DNA from: Varroa destructor
Lineage: Eukaryota; Arthropoda; Arachnida; Mesostigmata; Varroidae
Direction of reading: 5' to 3'
NCBI RefSeq assembly: GCF_002443255.2
Contig: NW_019211458.1
Coordinates: 14,379,939-14,443,938, forward strand
DNA: 64,000 bases
Positions 22,773 through 37,100 of the stretch are shown one piece after another (within the stretch, counting starts at the first letter, position 1; each line of letters opens with the position of its first letter). The notes beneath the pieces are model-generated. The model saw only the letters and a list, made by a program, of their open reading frames with translations. It ran no database searches and had not been told where the DNA came from. The translations under genes and the position numbers were made by a program.

Positions 22773-25700
22773 TGCCACAACATGGCGAAATGTTCTTTCC
22801 TTTGCATACGTGCAGACCCAATATGCGCACATAAAAATATCCGTTGCCCCATATTCTAAACTTTGTTATAGTCTGCGGTAGGGAGTACTCAGTCTGTTTA
22901 GAGAAATGGACATAACAAAGAAACACGAAATTGTAGCTCGGTTGTAGCTAATTTTATGGTATCGTTGCACTCAAGCATCTATCTAGGCGTACTACGCAGG
23001 ACATTTTTCCTCATGACAATTAACTGGTTATCTGATATGCACCTAACAAACTAACGTATGGTTTGCTATAAAATGTATTTATATGGGTTTCTGCAATCGG
23101 CGTAACAGATAGCCCCAGTCAGCGCCTTACGACATCTTTTCTTCTGTTGTTTACTACCTCTGGCTAGCGTTTATTTGCTAATGTATTTATCTCATTGCCC
23201 TGTCCGTACGTTTCTAGCTATTTGGGACAGAAGAAAGCTATTCCATTGCGATGGTGCTAAAGATGTACACATATATATTTACACCAACATATACGTCACC
23301 TACACGTATATCAGATTATTAATATTAAATGATTTCCATATCATGATATACGTTACTCGCCGTCTACATCATGGCGCTCCCCGTACGATGGCATATTTTT
23401 ACGTTTTAAGCCGGCGCGTAGGTTATCCTGTTCGATAGGAAACATAACTACACATGTCGGTGTTGTTGTACCATATATATCTTACTGTTGTTATCCTCGC
23501 CTGTGGGGGGACGAAAGGCACTCGATTCCCTGAACTGTCCTACACTCCTCCCATCGAGTTCACTTTCGCGGACCCATTTTCAACGAAACATGTAGAACGC
23601 CCGTCGTTGTTGGCCTCCTCTTATGGCTACAGCGTTTAAAGTGGACAAATTTATCCATGGTATCTACATTGACGATTACCGCGGTACTGCCAGCACGAGT
23701 GAGCGTACTTGTACTTTAGTGCTCAAAATCTAAAGCTTGAAAACGATGAGATATGCTTACTTGCTATTCCCCTGATCGTTGATACTCTTCTTTAGCAAGC
23801 CCCCCTGTTCGCCCACGCCCATTTGACATCACGACATCGGGGTACGGCCTGCGACAGATCATGTAGGGATAATGGAGGCAAAAAGCACCAAAAGAATAAA
23901 ATGCACTGTAGAAAACAAAAAACGAAGAGCAATACACGTACGCGTTCATACGCGAACACAGACACATATATGGCGACAAGTTCTCAAATAACAACCGACA
24001 GTAAAGAAGATGAAAACAAAATGTCGAAGAGACTTGATTCAGTATAACAACAAAAGACAAGAATCACATTGACGCATCTTGAGAGTATGTTACATATGAT
24101 TGACAAGCTCAGCCTCGTGTGGAGACGAAGCATTTGAGAGGAAAACGAGTCACAGCGTGACAACGAAACTCGGATATGCTACAGACAAATAGGAAAAAAG
24201 CGCAGCCTAGCCCTTGTAAAGGCCCGACTTGTGACGATTTCCAGGCATAAGAAACGTATTCTTTCTTGGCTATCTTGGCGTATACACGTGTCGCTATTGC
24301 ATGTATCAAGCACGACACGCAAACGCGGCCAAAATGAATAATTGTTCCGTTTTCAATCTTGCCGTGTTTGAAACAGCTTTTGATTGCCATCTGCTGATAG
24401 CGAGACGGCTACATAATTCTCGACTGAGGAAGCTGGAGTGCACCTCTTTTTGCTTGTGTCTGAAAAACAGTAACTTTATATAAAAACTACTTCAGAAATT
24501 GAAGAATTATAATAATTTTAGCTCATTGTTCGTGTTGAACTGGAAACATTTTTCATATATGCCCAGCTTTCTAGTACAGGAATCTAGTTGCACTTCTATC
24601 AGTGTTTTGTAGGAACTTTACGTAGATAAACATTTCCGATTTTATTTGCTGTACGTCCTTCGTTAAGCATTGCTTCAAACGGTTGGCTCCTCGCAGCACG
24701 AAACAAAATGCGTCCAGTTACGCCCGGTCCTAAGTGTTCGTAAGTTTAGCAGGCCAATAGGTGATTACTGCGCTACTACGAAAACCTTACCTTTTTTCAT
24801 TGTTAATCTACTTTTGCACAAGAATTTAAAAGAAAAAACACTAAATATTTTGTTGGGTATTTTCTACGGTAGAATTATTTGTTTTACCAGGTTCGTTTGC
24901 TTCGTTCGATCTTGGAGGGTAACAGGATCAGGTTGGATACTTCCTTTCACTTTATTATTGAACTTATTCTAACTCTGCCCGTATCGTTTTACGCCACCAA
25001 AAAAACTCGTCGCCACAAACCAAGACAATAACTGAAAGGTCTGAAAAGAATAGACACAAGCTGGCACGTTCTCCTTGCAATAATATAAGCACGGGTAGCG
25101 TCTTGAACAACAATAGTATAACACAGTCAAAAAGAATCACATTTAGCTATGTAAATCTACCAGTTGTGTAATGGTTGCTTAGAACAATTATACGCTGCGT
25201 GTCACCCTGGCGCTACTTTCGTTTTTATTATAATATTAGATATATCTGAGTTTACCTGAAGCAATAGTCCTCGTGTTTTCGCTCCTTAAACAGATAGCTG
25301 GTTACCAGCACCGAAGAAGGTGCGTCTATGTCCAGTTTTGAATCTAGACGACCACCTGTTCCTAATTTTAGCCAGCGTCACCCACGGGGCACATGCGACT
25401 CCATCTGGAGCCAGAGAGGATCGACGCGATCTGCGATCGCATTTCGACAGTTACTGCTTACGATCTGGTTAGTCGTCGTCGCCGCTATCAATCGCTAGTA
25501 GCAATAGTATATTATAGATAGCAATGGCGATGACGTCGGTTCGTCTATGTTGCCTGCTGGAGGTGCGGAGATGCGGACGATCCAACGTTGGGAATGCTGG
25601 CAATCGGCCGTGTAGGTCGTCGCCTTTGGGAGTCAAAGTGGGATGCCTGGTGTGTGTGTATGCACTCAGTGCGGCCGGTATTTTTCGTTTGTCTCTTTCC

Positions 25701-28700
25701 TCTTCGTCCAGGGTGAATGGCCTGATTGACATAGAGCATACAGACTGAGGAAAAGTCTCACTCGTTCCCTTTTAGCTCTTCTTTGCCCTTTTCTTCTTTC
25801 CTTCTATAGCGCCCACCTGCGTGCCGCAGCTACTAGTGCGCTGTCGCACTACACACGACCAGGTATTTAGACACAGAGGCAGCCAGAGAGCTATCGAGGG
25901 GCACAGCTCATTCTACATGGTATAAGCTGACAGCGGCCGGCACGAAAGCAAAGCACGAAGCTCTAAGCAGTAATAACAACGACCATAAGTGGCAGCACTA
26001 GTAGTCCCTTAACTACGACGTAGCCGATCTGTACATAAACCGATACTACTGACGCTTGGCAATCGATCGAAGAAATTTGGCTTATACGAACACACGAATA
26101 TATGGCACATACAGACGCAGCAGGCACGATCGTACGAAATGCACTTCCTTCGGATCGTTGCTGCCACTGCTGCAGTTGACGTACTATAAATGTCGTTGTC
26201 GACGGTACGGCGGCGCCGATAAGCAGTGAACGCGGCTTCATTGCCATCCATAGTTAACAGATCAACGGCGAAAAAACAGCTAACGTGGGGGGCTGTTTAC
26301 AAGTGGATATACGGAAAGGACGATGTCATTTCACGCTCGTTCTCTTGACAATGGCAGCAACGACGAAATTTTTGACCCCGATCTCTACTAACGTGATAGT
26401 ACAGCATGTAACGGAACGTTTCTAAGATACCGTCAGTAAAGCTAACATATATCTCATAATAGTCGGGAAAAAAGGGCCATGTGCGACACACTATACTGTA
26501 TATCGCCACCGCTTGATAAAAACTATTCCCCCGAAGCTAAAAACCGGTAGTAATATAACACGAACTGCTTGAGATAGGTTAAAAAAAAGGTATAAAAAAA
26601 AAAAAAAAAAGGAATACGTTTTTGCGCAATCTTTAGATATTGGGCAAGCAGGTATTAAAGCGGATTCACAAGCGTAGAACAAAGTATCGTCATTGTCACT
26701 AATAGTAAAATTTGTCTATCGGTTTTTCTTGGATCGTGGACTAAGCGTGCTGCAATCTACTATGGTGTGTCTCTCATTCGCTTGCCGAAAGAAAGTGCCA
26801 CAGCGGAAATGTACACGAATGAATAGTACTAGTACACCTTCGTCTATGCTCACATTAGCGGCAACTATCTGTTGAAAACATACGCATATATTATGGTAGG
26901 TTCGGTGTCTAGTCACTCGGACGCCATTAGAGAGCTACTTATAGTTAGGACTAGAAGACATTGGTATCCATTAGTTTTTCTGTAGTAAATCAAAGCACGC
27001 TGAGCAGCGCGCAGTATACACGGTGTATACTTAGCTTAGGTGCACCCACTGCTGAATGGCTTTTATTATTCAAAGGCAGTCTGTTGTACTGTCCCGAGCA
27101 GGACGATCTCGATGGACACTATCAACGACGTCATCGTACTAAGCAAAAAAAAGTCACGGGTGAATGTCATGACGGTTCCTTTCGCGCACTCCCGTTGCGC
27201 TCCAGACAAGTATATCATTAAAACATTCAACAGACAGCGACAATGAATTTACTATATAAAACTACTCGACGGGCGCTTAGTCACTTGGTCAAACCTGACC
27301 CGCCTCTGTCTAGAAGAAAAACGCCTAGATAAAGGCGGGTCTCAAGTGGAAGGTAGAAAAGATCTCGATCTGCTGCCCGGTTGTGACTTGCTAGCCATGA
27401 CTATTGTCAACACTCGACATGGCAGTGATAAATGATTACTGCTTCTGCTAGGGGTCAGCCAGTGGAGGACCAGCCGAATGGCCATAGGCACGCGCGTGCA
27501 CAAAGACGAATCCGCGCGTGAAAGCAACTATTGGCTAAGCACAAGCCATGTGAACGGCGCCGGACACACTGGCGCTTGTACTATTTTCGTTCCGCCGGTG
27601 AGGGGGTGAACAAGCGCAAGCTGGTAGACGGCGACCGGACAAGCACCGCCGTTGCTGCTGTTCGTCTGTAGTGAATTGCAGGCCGTATTCGCACGTGCCG
27701 CTCGCGTCAGCAGCGCGTCCATCGTGAATGGTTCCCATTTCGGCGCGCGTGTTCCAGAAACGGTGTTGGCGGGTAAATACGGCGGCTGCGATGGTAGCTA
27801 ACCGTTAGCTTTCTGCCAGTCGCCACTAGGCCTATAAATTGAAATCCGTCGTACACTTCATGAGCGAGGCATGCTATAAGGGTGAATGGGGATATCTTGC
27901 ATGCTACACGTGATCAAATAAACAATTTAAGGATTTTCCGAATCATTTGGCGTAGACAGCAAAATAACTGCAGTAAGGAAGTTTCGCTGTTATCAGTTAT
28001 CGTTGGCTAAAAAATACCAGAGAGTCAATATTAAAATTATGATTGATTGTCTATAAACGAAAGTTCATCTACCTACAAGTTTCTTTCGATAAATTTTGTA
28101 AAAACCTAGTGAAAGATAACTGCATGATTTTCTAGTGATCGATGTATCAGCATGTCTCGCGCTTATTAGTAGGTGGGACAGCACCGTGGGCCTCGTCGTA
28201 ACTCATAGCAGACATCCAACGGAATAGAGATGCACCCCATTAGGATCATGTAAAATTTATATGGCCTGTGGGGTCTCATTTTCTATCAATACAGCCGTCA
28301 ATCATTCGTTAGTGTCAAAGGGGTAGCGATTGAACAAACTTTATGGAACGGAGACAACGGCCGACAGGAGTATCTAAAGCGGCACTGGCTCAGTCGCATC
28401 GAAAAATCAACAGCGGTGACTGGATGATGGACAAAGGGAGTCGATGTAAGTCGACGCTAAGCAACGCTATTTATGGATATCTGACATGTCTTTATGTTTC
28501 GAGCTGTAAGCCTGCTGCTGCCGCTATTGGGTTTCTTCAGGCCGGCGCTTCGTGTCTGAAAAAGCTATACATCGCACCGTAACTGACTAAATACCATCAA
28601 TGTGCTTATCATGAACATTTCGCTTTTTTATTCCCCCTAAATACATCACTACTGTGTATAAAATATGTCTGAGGCACTCAATACGTATACGTAATAAGGT

Positions 28701-29560
28701 GTAGATTTGGCCAGGTGTCGCGGAAGGCATCATCGCCTAAACGAGCCTATCAGCCAGCCTGTCTACTGCCTGCGTTTAGAGTACAGATTTTGTCGTATAT
28801 GAATCCGTTGGCTATGCTATAAGGCCATGTAGAACTTTGGCAATTTTAGTGCAGTTGTTGAAGTGCTTTCCAGAATGCGTAGGTTAGCCTGACTCTGACA
28901 CAGGGCCGGTCTGTATTCGTTGACGAAAACGACATGCTGTCGCAGATAAAAGTTGATCATCAGAGTTACGGACTCTGTCGAACAACAACATTATTAGTGA
29001 AAACGCCAATCGAAAACTGGGTCATGCTGGTTAGCTGTTGCGGTGTGCTACGTCGCTAATTATAACATGTAGTACTGCTATCGAATCAGTTTAGCGATGC
29101 TACCTTCTCTGATTGGGACTTGCTCCACGATCAGACCGGAGCAATTGATACGAGCTATGAGGTTCATTTATCCTTATCACGATGTGCTTGATATCAGTGT
29201 CAAACAATCGCGATATATTGCTTCTTATAACTATATAATTTCGCCTTTTTTCGTTAGTACACCTATCCGCTGGCTTTCACTTTTTTTAAACGATAATGCT
29301 AATTGGTATTATTGGACATCGCTATCAGTTGAGTTGTTTGTTAGCCAAAAACAAAACTCGTCCGGATCCGTTAACTATTTTCCGAGGGGTGATAAAATAT
29401 GTCAAAAACAGCTTCCTTTTTAGGTTCAAAGGTGCCATGGTGTGTTTACGTCACCAGGTGTAGTGATGCTTTGAGTTATAAGAACTATCGTTATAATGCT
29501 GGTGAGAGCAGACGCATTGGTGTGAACCGGGGCGCCTTTTTCGAAGACTCATCGCCGCTG
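22773..29560. other. No supported gene
   Basis: Mixed composition. The + strand frames 24670-24972 (100 residues) and 29097-29423 (108 residues, ATG start) are coding-like but unrecognised. A frame around 28327-28418 could be an internal exon (reads IEQTLWNGDNGRQEYLKRHW), but its boundaries are uncertain. A poly-A run lies at 26594-26610. Confidence 0.35.
29097..29423 (+). CDS. Unknown 108-residue ORF
   Basis: ATG-initiated frame beginning MLPSLIGTCSTIRPEQLIRA, with aromatic-rich central segments and a basic C-terminus ending KQLPF. No family was recognised. It lies just upstream of a GC-rich tract. There is no splice evidence either way. Confidence 0.18.
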   Translation: MLPSLIGTCSTIRPEQLIRAMRFIYPYHDVLDISVKQSRYIASYNYIISPFFVSTPIRWLSLFLNDNANWYYWTSLSVELFVSQKQNSSGSVNYFPRGDKICQKQLPF

Positions 29561-29856
29561 CAGTAGACTAGCTAGACGGCTACTTCGCCATCTAACCTAG
29601 CACTGTTGCCACGACCATCACTACAACCCAATCAACCGCCGCCACCCGCGACAGGCGGTTGCCCTCAAACAAGGACTCTCTCATTGACTGTCTGCCTAGC
29701 AGGGTTGCGCAGTGCAGTACAGCGCCTGCGACATCTCTCCCACTAAGCTGCCATCGCCAGTACCGCCGCCATCGGCGGCACTGCTTCGGCCACTCGGTGG
29801 CTTCGGGAAACCCGGAAGGGATGGAGACCGACCAGTGGCCGCTGCCAGCCGAGGCG

Positions 29857-29883
29857 GCCTGCCTGCCTGCCTGCCTGCCTGCT
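29857..29883. repeat. (CCTG)n microsatellite
   Basis: About six CCTG units within the GC-rich tract. Confidence 0.85.
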
Positions 29884-29946
29884 CTTTGGGAAAGGGCATC
29901 AAAGAGTTGCCACCATCTCAGAAGTGGGGTGGCTGCGAGCGAGGCT

Positions 29947-29947
<1 letters not shown>

Positions 29948-29992
<45 letters not shown>
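29948..29992. repeat. (GA)n microsatellite
   Basis: An uninterrupted GA run of about 22 units followed by GAAA units. In arthropods GA runs can bind GAGA factor, but no function is shown here. Confidence 0.95.
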
Positions 29993-29996
<4 letters not shown>

Positions 29997-30611
29997 AAGA
30001 AAAAGGTGGAAGAAGCACAGCTTTCTTCGGTGTGTGAAGGGCAGGAGGGGTATGGGATGTAGGCGTCGGGGCTTTTGAGGACGAAGTGTGTGAGGCCTTT
30101 TATGAACGACATGTATCGGGAAACTCGACAGGTTTGCACAACGTCGAATGAAGCGCGGTGGGGGAGGCTTTAGGTCGCGCTAGGCCGGAGCTTAGATAGT
30201 CGAGATGCTCGACCTAGACACCTAACCAGTTGGATGCCGTCTGGGTGAAACGGGGCCCCGTGTGAAGCGATCGCCTTGTGAAAGAAGCCCCCGCACGTAG
30301 AGGGCTCTAGGCTGACACCGTGCGAGGGTAGAAGGCGCCATATTGGCAATCTAGCGAGGAAATGGCGGCGTTACGGCAGGGGCAAACCCTAGCTAGCAGC
30401 GTTAGTCGTGAGCGCCGCGAGCGGGAAAAGATAGGTTGCTCAGTCTGGCGGTCTGTCTGACTGTTGGGTTAGCGGGCAAACGGCAAGCATCACTACCGCC
30501 ACAAACAGAAACTAGGTCAACTAGAGTTAACAGACACGAGACCCTGTCTGACACGCTTCTAGCCTATTTTACACTTTTAAAATGCTAAAAAAGTGTCTAC
30601 ATATACTACTT

Positions 30612-30830
30612 CTATTTATATTTTCGCTCAGGTAATCGTCTAAGGGCTTGACGCAGCCGCTCAAATAAACACAATATATTTGATAACAAGGCTGGTTCAT
30701 CTATCCTGTCACACTGTTTACGGACTAGTCGGTGTACTAATTCACCAAATATTGTTTGAATTAACCATCTTGCGCAGCTGTTGTAAAACGTCCGGAAGTT
30801 CCACTTACGTTTACTCACCGTAGCAAACAA
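30612..30830 (-). CDS. Unknown minus-strand ORF, possible terminal exon
   Basis: The frame reads ...FRTFYNSCARWLIQTIFGEL... and ends LRRLPERKYK with a stop at 30612-30614. Amphipathic, Arg/Leu-rich composition gives it the look of a helical protein. A second minus-strand frame (30887-31150, EELILIYDKWHIHSIVAG) lies upstream and could be a preceding exon. No family was recognised and no intron boundary is convincing. Confidence 0.2.
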   Translation of the reverse strand: MFATVSKRKWNFRTFYNSCARWLIQTIFGELVHRLVRKQCDRIDEPALLSNILCLFERLRQALRRLPERKYK

Positions 30831-31150
30831 GAGTCTTCGCCCATTACCCCAGTATTACACTGGGACAAGGTTATATTCAATCTACGTTAGCCGCCCTGGT
30901 AGCATGCGTATGCACGCCATCCGCCACTAGCTTCTAGGTTTCCCAGGGGCTTGTAGAAAAATACGTGGAAGATTAACCCGCTGTCCAGCAGTAGATTATA
31001 ATTCACGACACTCGTGGCCAGTTGATTCTTTTCGTTTGCTTGCTGTTGTGGACTTTTTCGCGAGATTAGGCCTGCCACAATAGAGTGTATATGCCATTTA
31101 TCGTAGATGAGAATAAGCTCTTCGATAGACGATTTGACCTTCCTTTTCAA

Positions 31151-34100
31151 TACCTTTAGCTAAATGATTAAAGAAGGAAAAAGCACTACCTCGATTAGTT
31201 ATTGTTAATCGTCTATTCGTGTCGCCGTTGTTGTAACTTTGTTTCATTATTGTTATACAATAAGACAGAGAACTGGTTAGGCAACATGACAGCCGATTCG
31301 TGCTTTATGTCCAATACCTGAAGATGAGCTACGCTTCGTACGGCCTGGCAGCGCGGAACGGATCATTAATTTCTGTCTACGCTGGCTTTCAAGATAAAAC
31401 CATCACAGGCTAAAAGTTGCCAAACTTAGCATGTAAACATGTTACGACGAAGCTCCCACGGGGGTCAGCGAACGAGCAACAGCAGTGATGCCACCAGTAC
31501 TAACTATAATAGTGATTATTACTCGGGGGCTCGTTCTCTCTCATAATTGGTCTAGTAATAATACCTAGATACCAGATCTAAACGGTTCGACGGTGGCAGT
31601 CTATTGCCTTGCATTGTCTCTTGTCTGCTGTTTTTGTACAATAGTTCTTTGCACTTTTCCCTTCACCCGTTTCCAATTTCTGGGTACTAGGCACTGTTTC
31701 TGCTAGCGGTTTATCGGTCTGGCTTCCGCGGCTACTTTCAATTGCTTTTATCAAGAGTTCACTTTTCAGGCGCAATGACCAGCGAATTCTAGCAGCTCTT
31801 TTATTTTTCTCAGAGCGCCTGCCAGACGCAGACTAGACAATATTGCTAACTCTCGTTGCCGTTGTTACTGCCGCTGCTGCTACGGTGACTATCGGCGATC
31901 TGCCGGACCGATCCGGCAGACGATTCATCTGCTGGATTCCTCAAATATGTTAGATGACAGGAAACCCTTTTTGGCCACGATTAAGAAGAGCATTGTCTAC
32001 TATTCTTTACTTGTATGCCATTCACCGCAGACAAGGACAGAGAGACCTCGCGTGGCACGGCAATAACACTTGCGTGCCCATAGACGGACAAACAGACCTG
32101 ATTCAACGTCATATCATCGTCGCGCAGTTATCATAATTATTATCGTCGCCCTTTTTTTTTGTGTACCTACGTATAATGTCAGCCACCGCCACCGCCGCCC
32201 TTTCTGTGACCATCGACGTTGCCGCCTCCATGTGGGCGAATCGTTGCCTCGTACCAGGTAGTGGTCACAATTAGCACTGATGATTTTCGTTCCCGTTCTG
32301 CGCTGTTTGCTGTACCAGTCAGATTCGTCGTTATGGCCTTCATCGCCGTGGCGGTCCCTTCGTCGCCTGTCGTCTTCTGATAGCATCCCCTTTCCTCTGC
32401 TCTCTTTGTCTCTGCCTCAATGCCAACCCTTCCTCTCACGCTTCGGTAGACGTTACTACAAGCAGACAACCTGTTTATATCAGCGGTAACACGTACCATT
32501 GTGCCCTAAGCTATCTTATAGCCGTTGGTGGCCTCATGCCGTAGCTGGTAGAAGTCCGCTACATCCTTTTTTCTACGTCTATCCTTCTTGTTGCCAGCCG
32601 CCGCAGTCACGCGCATCGTGGCCGCTGTCGTTCTCGATGTCGATCTCGATGCTTTGCCGGAGGCGCCACCAACCGAGACAACAGCAGCCGCCGCTGTCAC
32701 CTGCTTCCCTCCCTCTTTTTCTCTCCGCCCACTGCTGCTCCATTTGCAGCTGTAGGCACAGCGTTGGTGTTACGTTGAGTTCAGCAGCTTTCCGTTGATT
32801 CGTTCGCTGCTACTGGTTCTCGGCGTGCCTCACCGTGCCCTTACGTTGACTAGTACTGATCCAACCAGCAGCAGCTCGGACAGACAGTAACTGGTCCGAC
32901 CGGCCAATCATCACCGGAGTGCGCTCGTTCGACTCGTCGAGGATGTTAAATAGCTGTCAGTTCAAATCTTTATTCGTTCAATGTATAACAGGTGTATACG
33001 TTAGTGCTCACCTGATAATTCAGGTGCCATACGGCCGTTAGCCGAAAGGACTGGCCATAGTATGACAAAGAGAAGTCTCTATAGCAATTGGCCTACGGTG
33101 TCAGCGGCGGCGGCAGCAATGGCGGTGGCAGACGCAGCGATGGCGTCTGAGACGAGTTGACGACGCCAATTGACGATTTTATTCCGAATGCGAACGGTAA
33201 CAGTTAAAGGTGAGACGATCAGTCGGTGAACAGTGCAACATATGTCTATCAGGCTCTGACGCGGGCGCATTAAGGTTCCCCTCTTTGATGTAGCTGTCTA
33301 TGTTTGAAAATCGCGAAGGCTAAAGTAAAACATCGACTGAAGGAGAAAAAACACAGTAACAGTGGCGGTTTATGCCATTTATACTAACCACAATGATGGT
33401 TGCCAACTTGTTGACACTCGTTCTGTCGCTGCTGCTGCTGCGACCTGCAATTCCTTGCTGTGCTCGTTCGTGTCTTTGTGGCCCACTGGCAATAGATTGA
33501 ATGCGTCATACGACAGGGAGCGTTCAGTTGATGAACTCTTGGACTCTGCGAATCAACTAACAAAGTGGTGGTCACCTAAAGGCTTCGCAAGCGCTATCAA
33601 TCAGAGCCAACAGTGGCGAGCGATCCTACGAACGGTAGTAGGTCATTAGTTATGGACCTCTGACATGTCGTGGCCCGCCAAAATCGTAGTGAGTTGGAAA
33701 CCTGAGCACCAAGGAATTGCCCTGACTACTGCTTGTGAGATCGACGCATATCCACGTCATTAGATTACTACGTACAACTAATTGTCATGTATATTTTATG
33801 AAGTTACGCGAGAGAACTTATTATATTGATCGGTCGCGATGCAGTCGCCTTATTCATGACCCATTGTTAATCACGGTCAACGAGCATCACATGGTCACAA
33901 ACTCTCGAATGCTCGCCCTGTCGCCAGACGTAGCGTCCCGCAACGCGTGGCTGTAAACTTGCGTCTAAGGCACCGAGGTTATCTCGTTTAAATTTTTTTC
34001 TCTTTCTCGCTCGCCCTTCCCCGGCCCTCTCGTTAACGCGCGCGCTTTTTGAATATCATTATGGCAGTCCGTGGTGGGTGTGCCCTTGTAAATGCCAATA

Positions 34101-37100
34101 TCGAACCCCACACGAAAACTCCCACGCCCGGCTTAGCCTTCGCAGACCAGTGTGCTGGTACTGTTATAGTCGTATTTCCACTTCACCGACGCTGCGCGAA
34201 AGACTGTTCTATTCTGTGTGTAATTGGCGTGCTGTTTTAGCCGTGCCTTTGCTGGCTGAGACAGGTGGCACGAGATACAAGTGAAAGCTTCTTGTCACTA
34301 CACGGTCAAAGCGGTTCTGAACCCCTCATACCCCCCTCCCTCCCCCCTCCTCGATCGCCTACTCTCTGGCCTGCACGAAACGTCACTGCTGTGCTGACGT
34401 AGAATAGTTCCTTGCCTTCGCTGTTACCTGAAACGATCGCGATGATGATTTACCACTTCTAGAATGGATTGAACGGAAAGACGCTTTTAAAAGCAGCACC
34501 ACAGCAGCGTGATGCATTGCGAATGCGTTTCATGTATGATGGATGATAGGTCTGAGAAAGACGAGGCTGCTGTGGGCCCAGAGCGGGGCCACTGCGGCCA
34601 TGGATTGTTATCTGCCTTGCTGCACTCTCTATGATAATCGTAAGAGATCTGATGGCGCCCACTGTCGTAACCCTTCGTTGCTCCTTCTATGCTGTTTACT
34701 GTCACTAAGCAACGATACGAATACGGTGGCTCCAACTAATTGAAGCCGGCGGTCAATCAGCAATCATGGAGAACTGCTTGATTTGTCCAGTGGGTATAGC
34801 AATAAAGTATGCAGAAGGCGAGAGTAATATGGCCGCGTCTGCTGCTTCTATCGAGAACCGGCACCGACAACAATAAAAATATTACGAACTTTTTTGCCAT
34901 TTCCAGAACGTCACGTTTAATCTAAATCGTTTTGTTTTCCTCGCATAACTATTTATTATAAGATTAGTGGTTCGCATAAAGCCATGACATAATCAACATA
35001 AACCGCACCTTTATGATCACTTAGGTCAGTCAACGCTGAAGTGGAGTACTCCGAGTATTGTATATCTATAGTACTCGTCGTGATGTCGGCAGGCCTCCTC
35101 TTGACGTTATCAGTTGGGTCGAGTTGGACAGTGTTTAGAGCACTCGAGTATATACCGAGGATGACAGTATACAAATACCCCAGAATTTAAAATTGCGACA
35201 CGAACGGCTACGACAGCGGCGTTTTGCCATTGATTATGTGTTGTAATGTCAAGCAAACAAATTCTTCTATGTCCGATCAAGATAAATGCGTTGCCATCCG
35301 GGAAGTGAGACGGTGTCGCGCGTTGACGTTGCCTCTGCCCACCTTGATCAAGCCCAAGAAGTTTTAGGAAGGCAACCCGTGTATGAAGGTAATGCTGTCC
35401 GATACTATAGTATGACACCATAGTTCAATTATGGGGGTGCCAGGACACACAAACGCATACACGTATGATCATGTATGTGTGATGACGGCCGCAGCCTGCG
35501 TGAACGACCTTTCTTGTTGGCCTATTTGTCGGCCCCTTGAGTTAACATCCTGCTCATCTCCCGCCGGTATTGCCAGCGACGCCATGTTGTCTATGTGCGG
35601 TCGGATGTACAGGTGTCGCCTATGCGATGTTAGGCGGCCGCAGTAGCAGCGAGCGCTAATCGTAATAGGAGTGATAGCGACTACGACCAGCTATTGTGAA
35701 GATCCGGCTTGTTTGAGATAATGGAGCCATTGCGCTAGAGCAATAGTTGGTGGCCGCGACAACAGGATCAGCGCGAGATCGGTCGTAACACAGTCTGCTG
35801 CTGCGGCGGTGACAGCGCTCGTCGTTGACGGCAAGACACCGAGAGAGCTTGCTGGCCACTGGAACGCGCAGTATTAGGTGGGACGCAGCGTTACTGTGCC
35901 GGTCCAATTTTGGGTGGCTAAATGGGAGCAAGTTAGCCAGGAGAGCGTCATGGCATCATGAAACGGTTCCAGCAGAATAGCTCCACGCGACGGCGCTAGC
36001 AAAGGTGTCGCCGCCGCCGTTGCTGCTTCCCGTTCGCGGGTCGCCGGCGATACTCGAAAGAATAAAAGAAAGTAATCGCACGATTAGCGATCGGTTTCCA
36101 CTGTGGCAGAAGGAGCTCCTCAAGTCGTTTCATGTCTCGTTCCACATACGCTTGTCGGAACGCCGCGTCTGCGATAGCGAGCTTAGCGGTCGCTGGTCCA
36201 GTGATCTGATGAATTATATATCGAAATTTTTCCAGTGCGACCGTTGTTAACAGATGGGATATCAATACTGCCAATGCTACAACAGGGAGTGGCTTGTGAA
36301 GAATGAGAGGTACGAAGTGAAATCAATTTGCTCAATGCATACTGGAATATGGTTCAATGGATAATCGGAAGCTGGCCTCATGTCATCTTCAATTTATATG
36401 CCTGACATCGATGATTGATTAACAAATTATCCTAAAGACCAAGCTTTCTATCAAACGTTACGTGTTGTTTTGCTTAAGTGCAGTAATGCCGACATTGAAC
36501 GACCTGCGTGTATATACAACGCATATTCAGCTAGGGATGATAAACCTAATGTGTTCCGTTCGTTGGGTGCCTGGCAGGTGGCAGACTCACCACGCCTATC
36601 ACGTAATAGTTACTTTCAATTTGGCCACTGCTGCTGCCGCGCGGTCAGTAAAAACGTTCACGAAGACAACGTTCTCCATCAGGATACTGCTCGTCAATTG
36701 TAATCATCGCTCGGCCCATGAGAACAAACAAACATTTGTTTAATCTGTATATGGGAGGGTTCAGTGCGCGTAAGTGTGGGGAAGGGTCTTTCTAGTGCTG
36801 TTTTGTGATAACAACAAAAGCTTAGTTTGATAAGTGAACGGGAAGGTTTCCGGCAACATGTGGAATCTTTAATGATAAAAAGCATGTGCACATTTTACCT
36901 ACACATGATACCATGAAGCTTTTTTCGACAATTCCTCAAATTGCTGTTATTATAGTGCGTTGCATAATCAGCGATCGACACTCATGTTTTTTCTCCTGAG
37001 CAACGGTGCAGAAATTGCTACATGTTAATATCAGATTTAACAGCAATGACAGTATGTTTATTAGTATGGCCGAGTCGGTATTGGTGCTAGCGGGGTGTCA

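Larger units (their letters stand above)
29561..30540. promoter_or_regulatory. GC-rich tract with simple repeats
   Basis: This CpG-containing segment carries (CCTG)n and (GA)n arrays and ATGGCGGCG/GCGCCATAT motifs near 30336-30370. It resembles the other GC-rich tracts and may be a promoter region, but no first exon is convincing. One frame opens MAALRQGQTLASS at 30362. Confidence 0.3.

Noticed and set aside
28343..28582. GDWMMDKG segment considered as endosulfine-like (SGDYNMAK)
   Set aside because: Only three or four positions agree and the surrounding residues do not match the family.
29659..30078. 139-residue + strand frame through the (GA)n array
   Set aside because: Runs of Glu-Arg come from the dinucleotide repeat, and all frames on both strands are open there because of composition.
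32179..33270. Multiple overlapping frames in both directions
   Set aside because: CCG/GCC/CAG-rich low-complexity DNA. No consistent codon pattern or splice structure.
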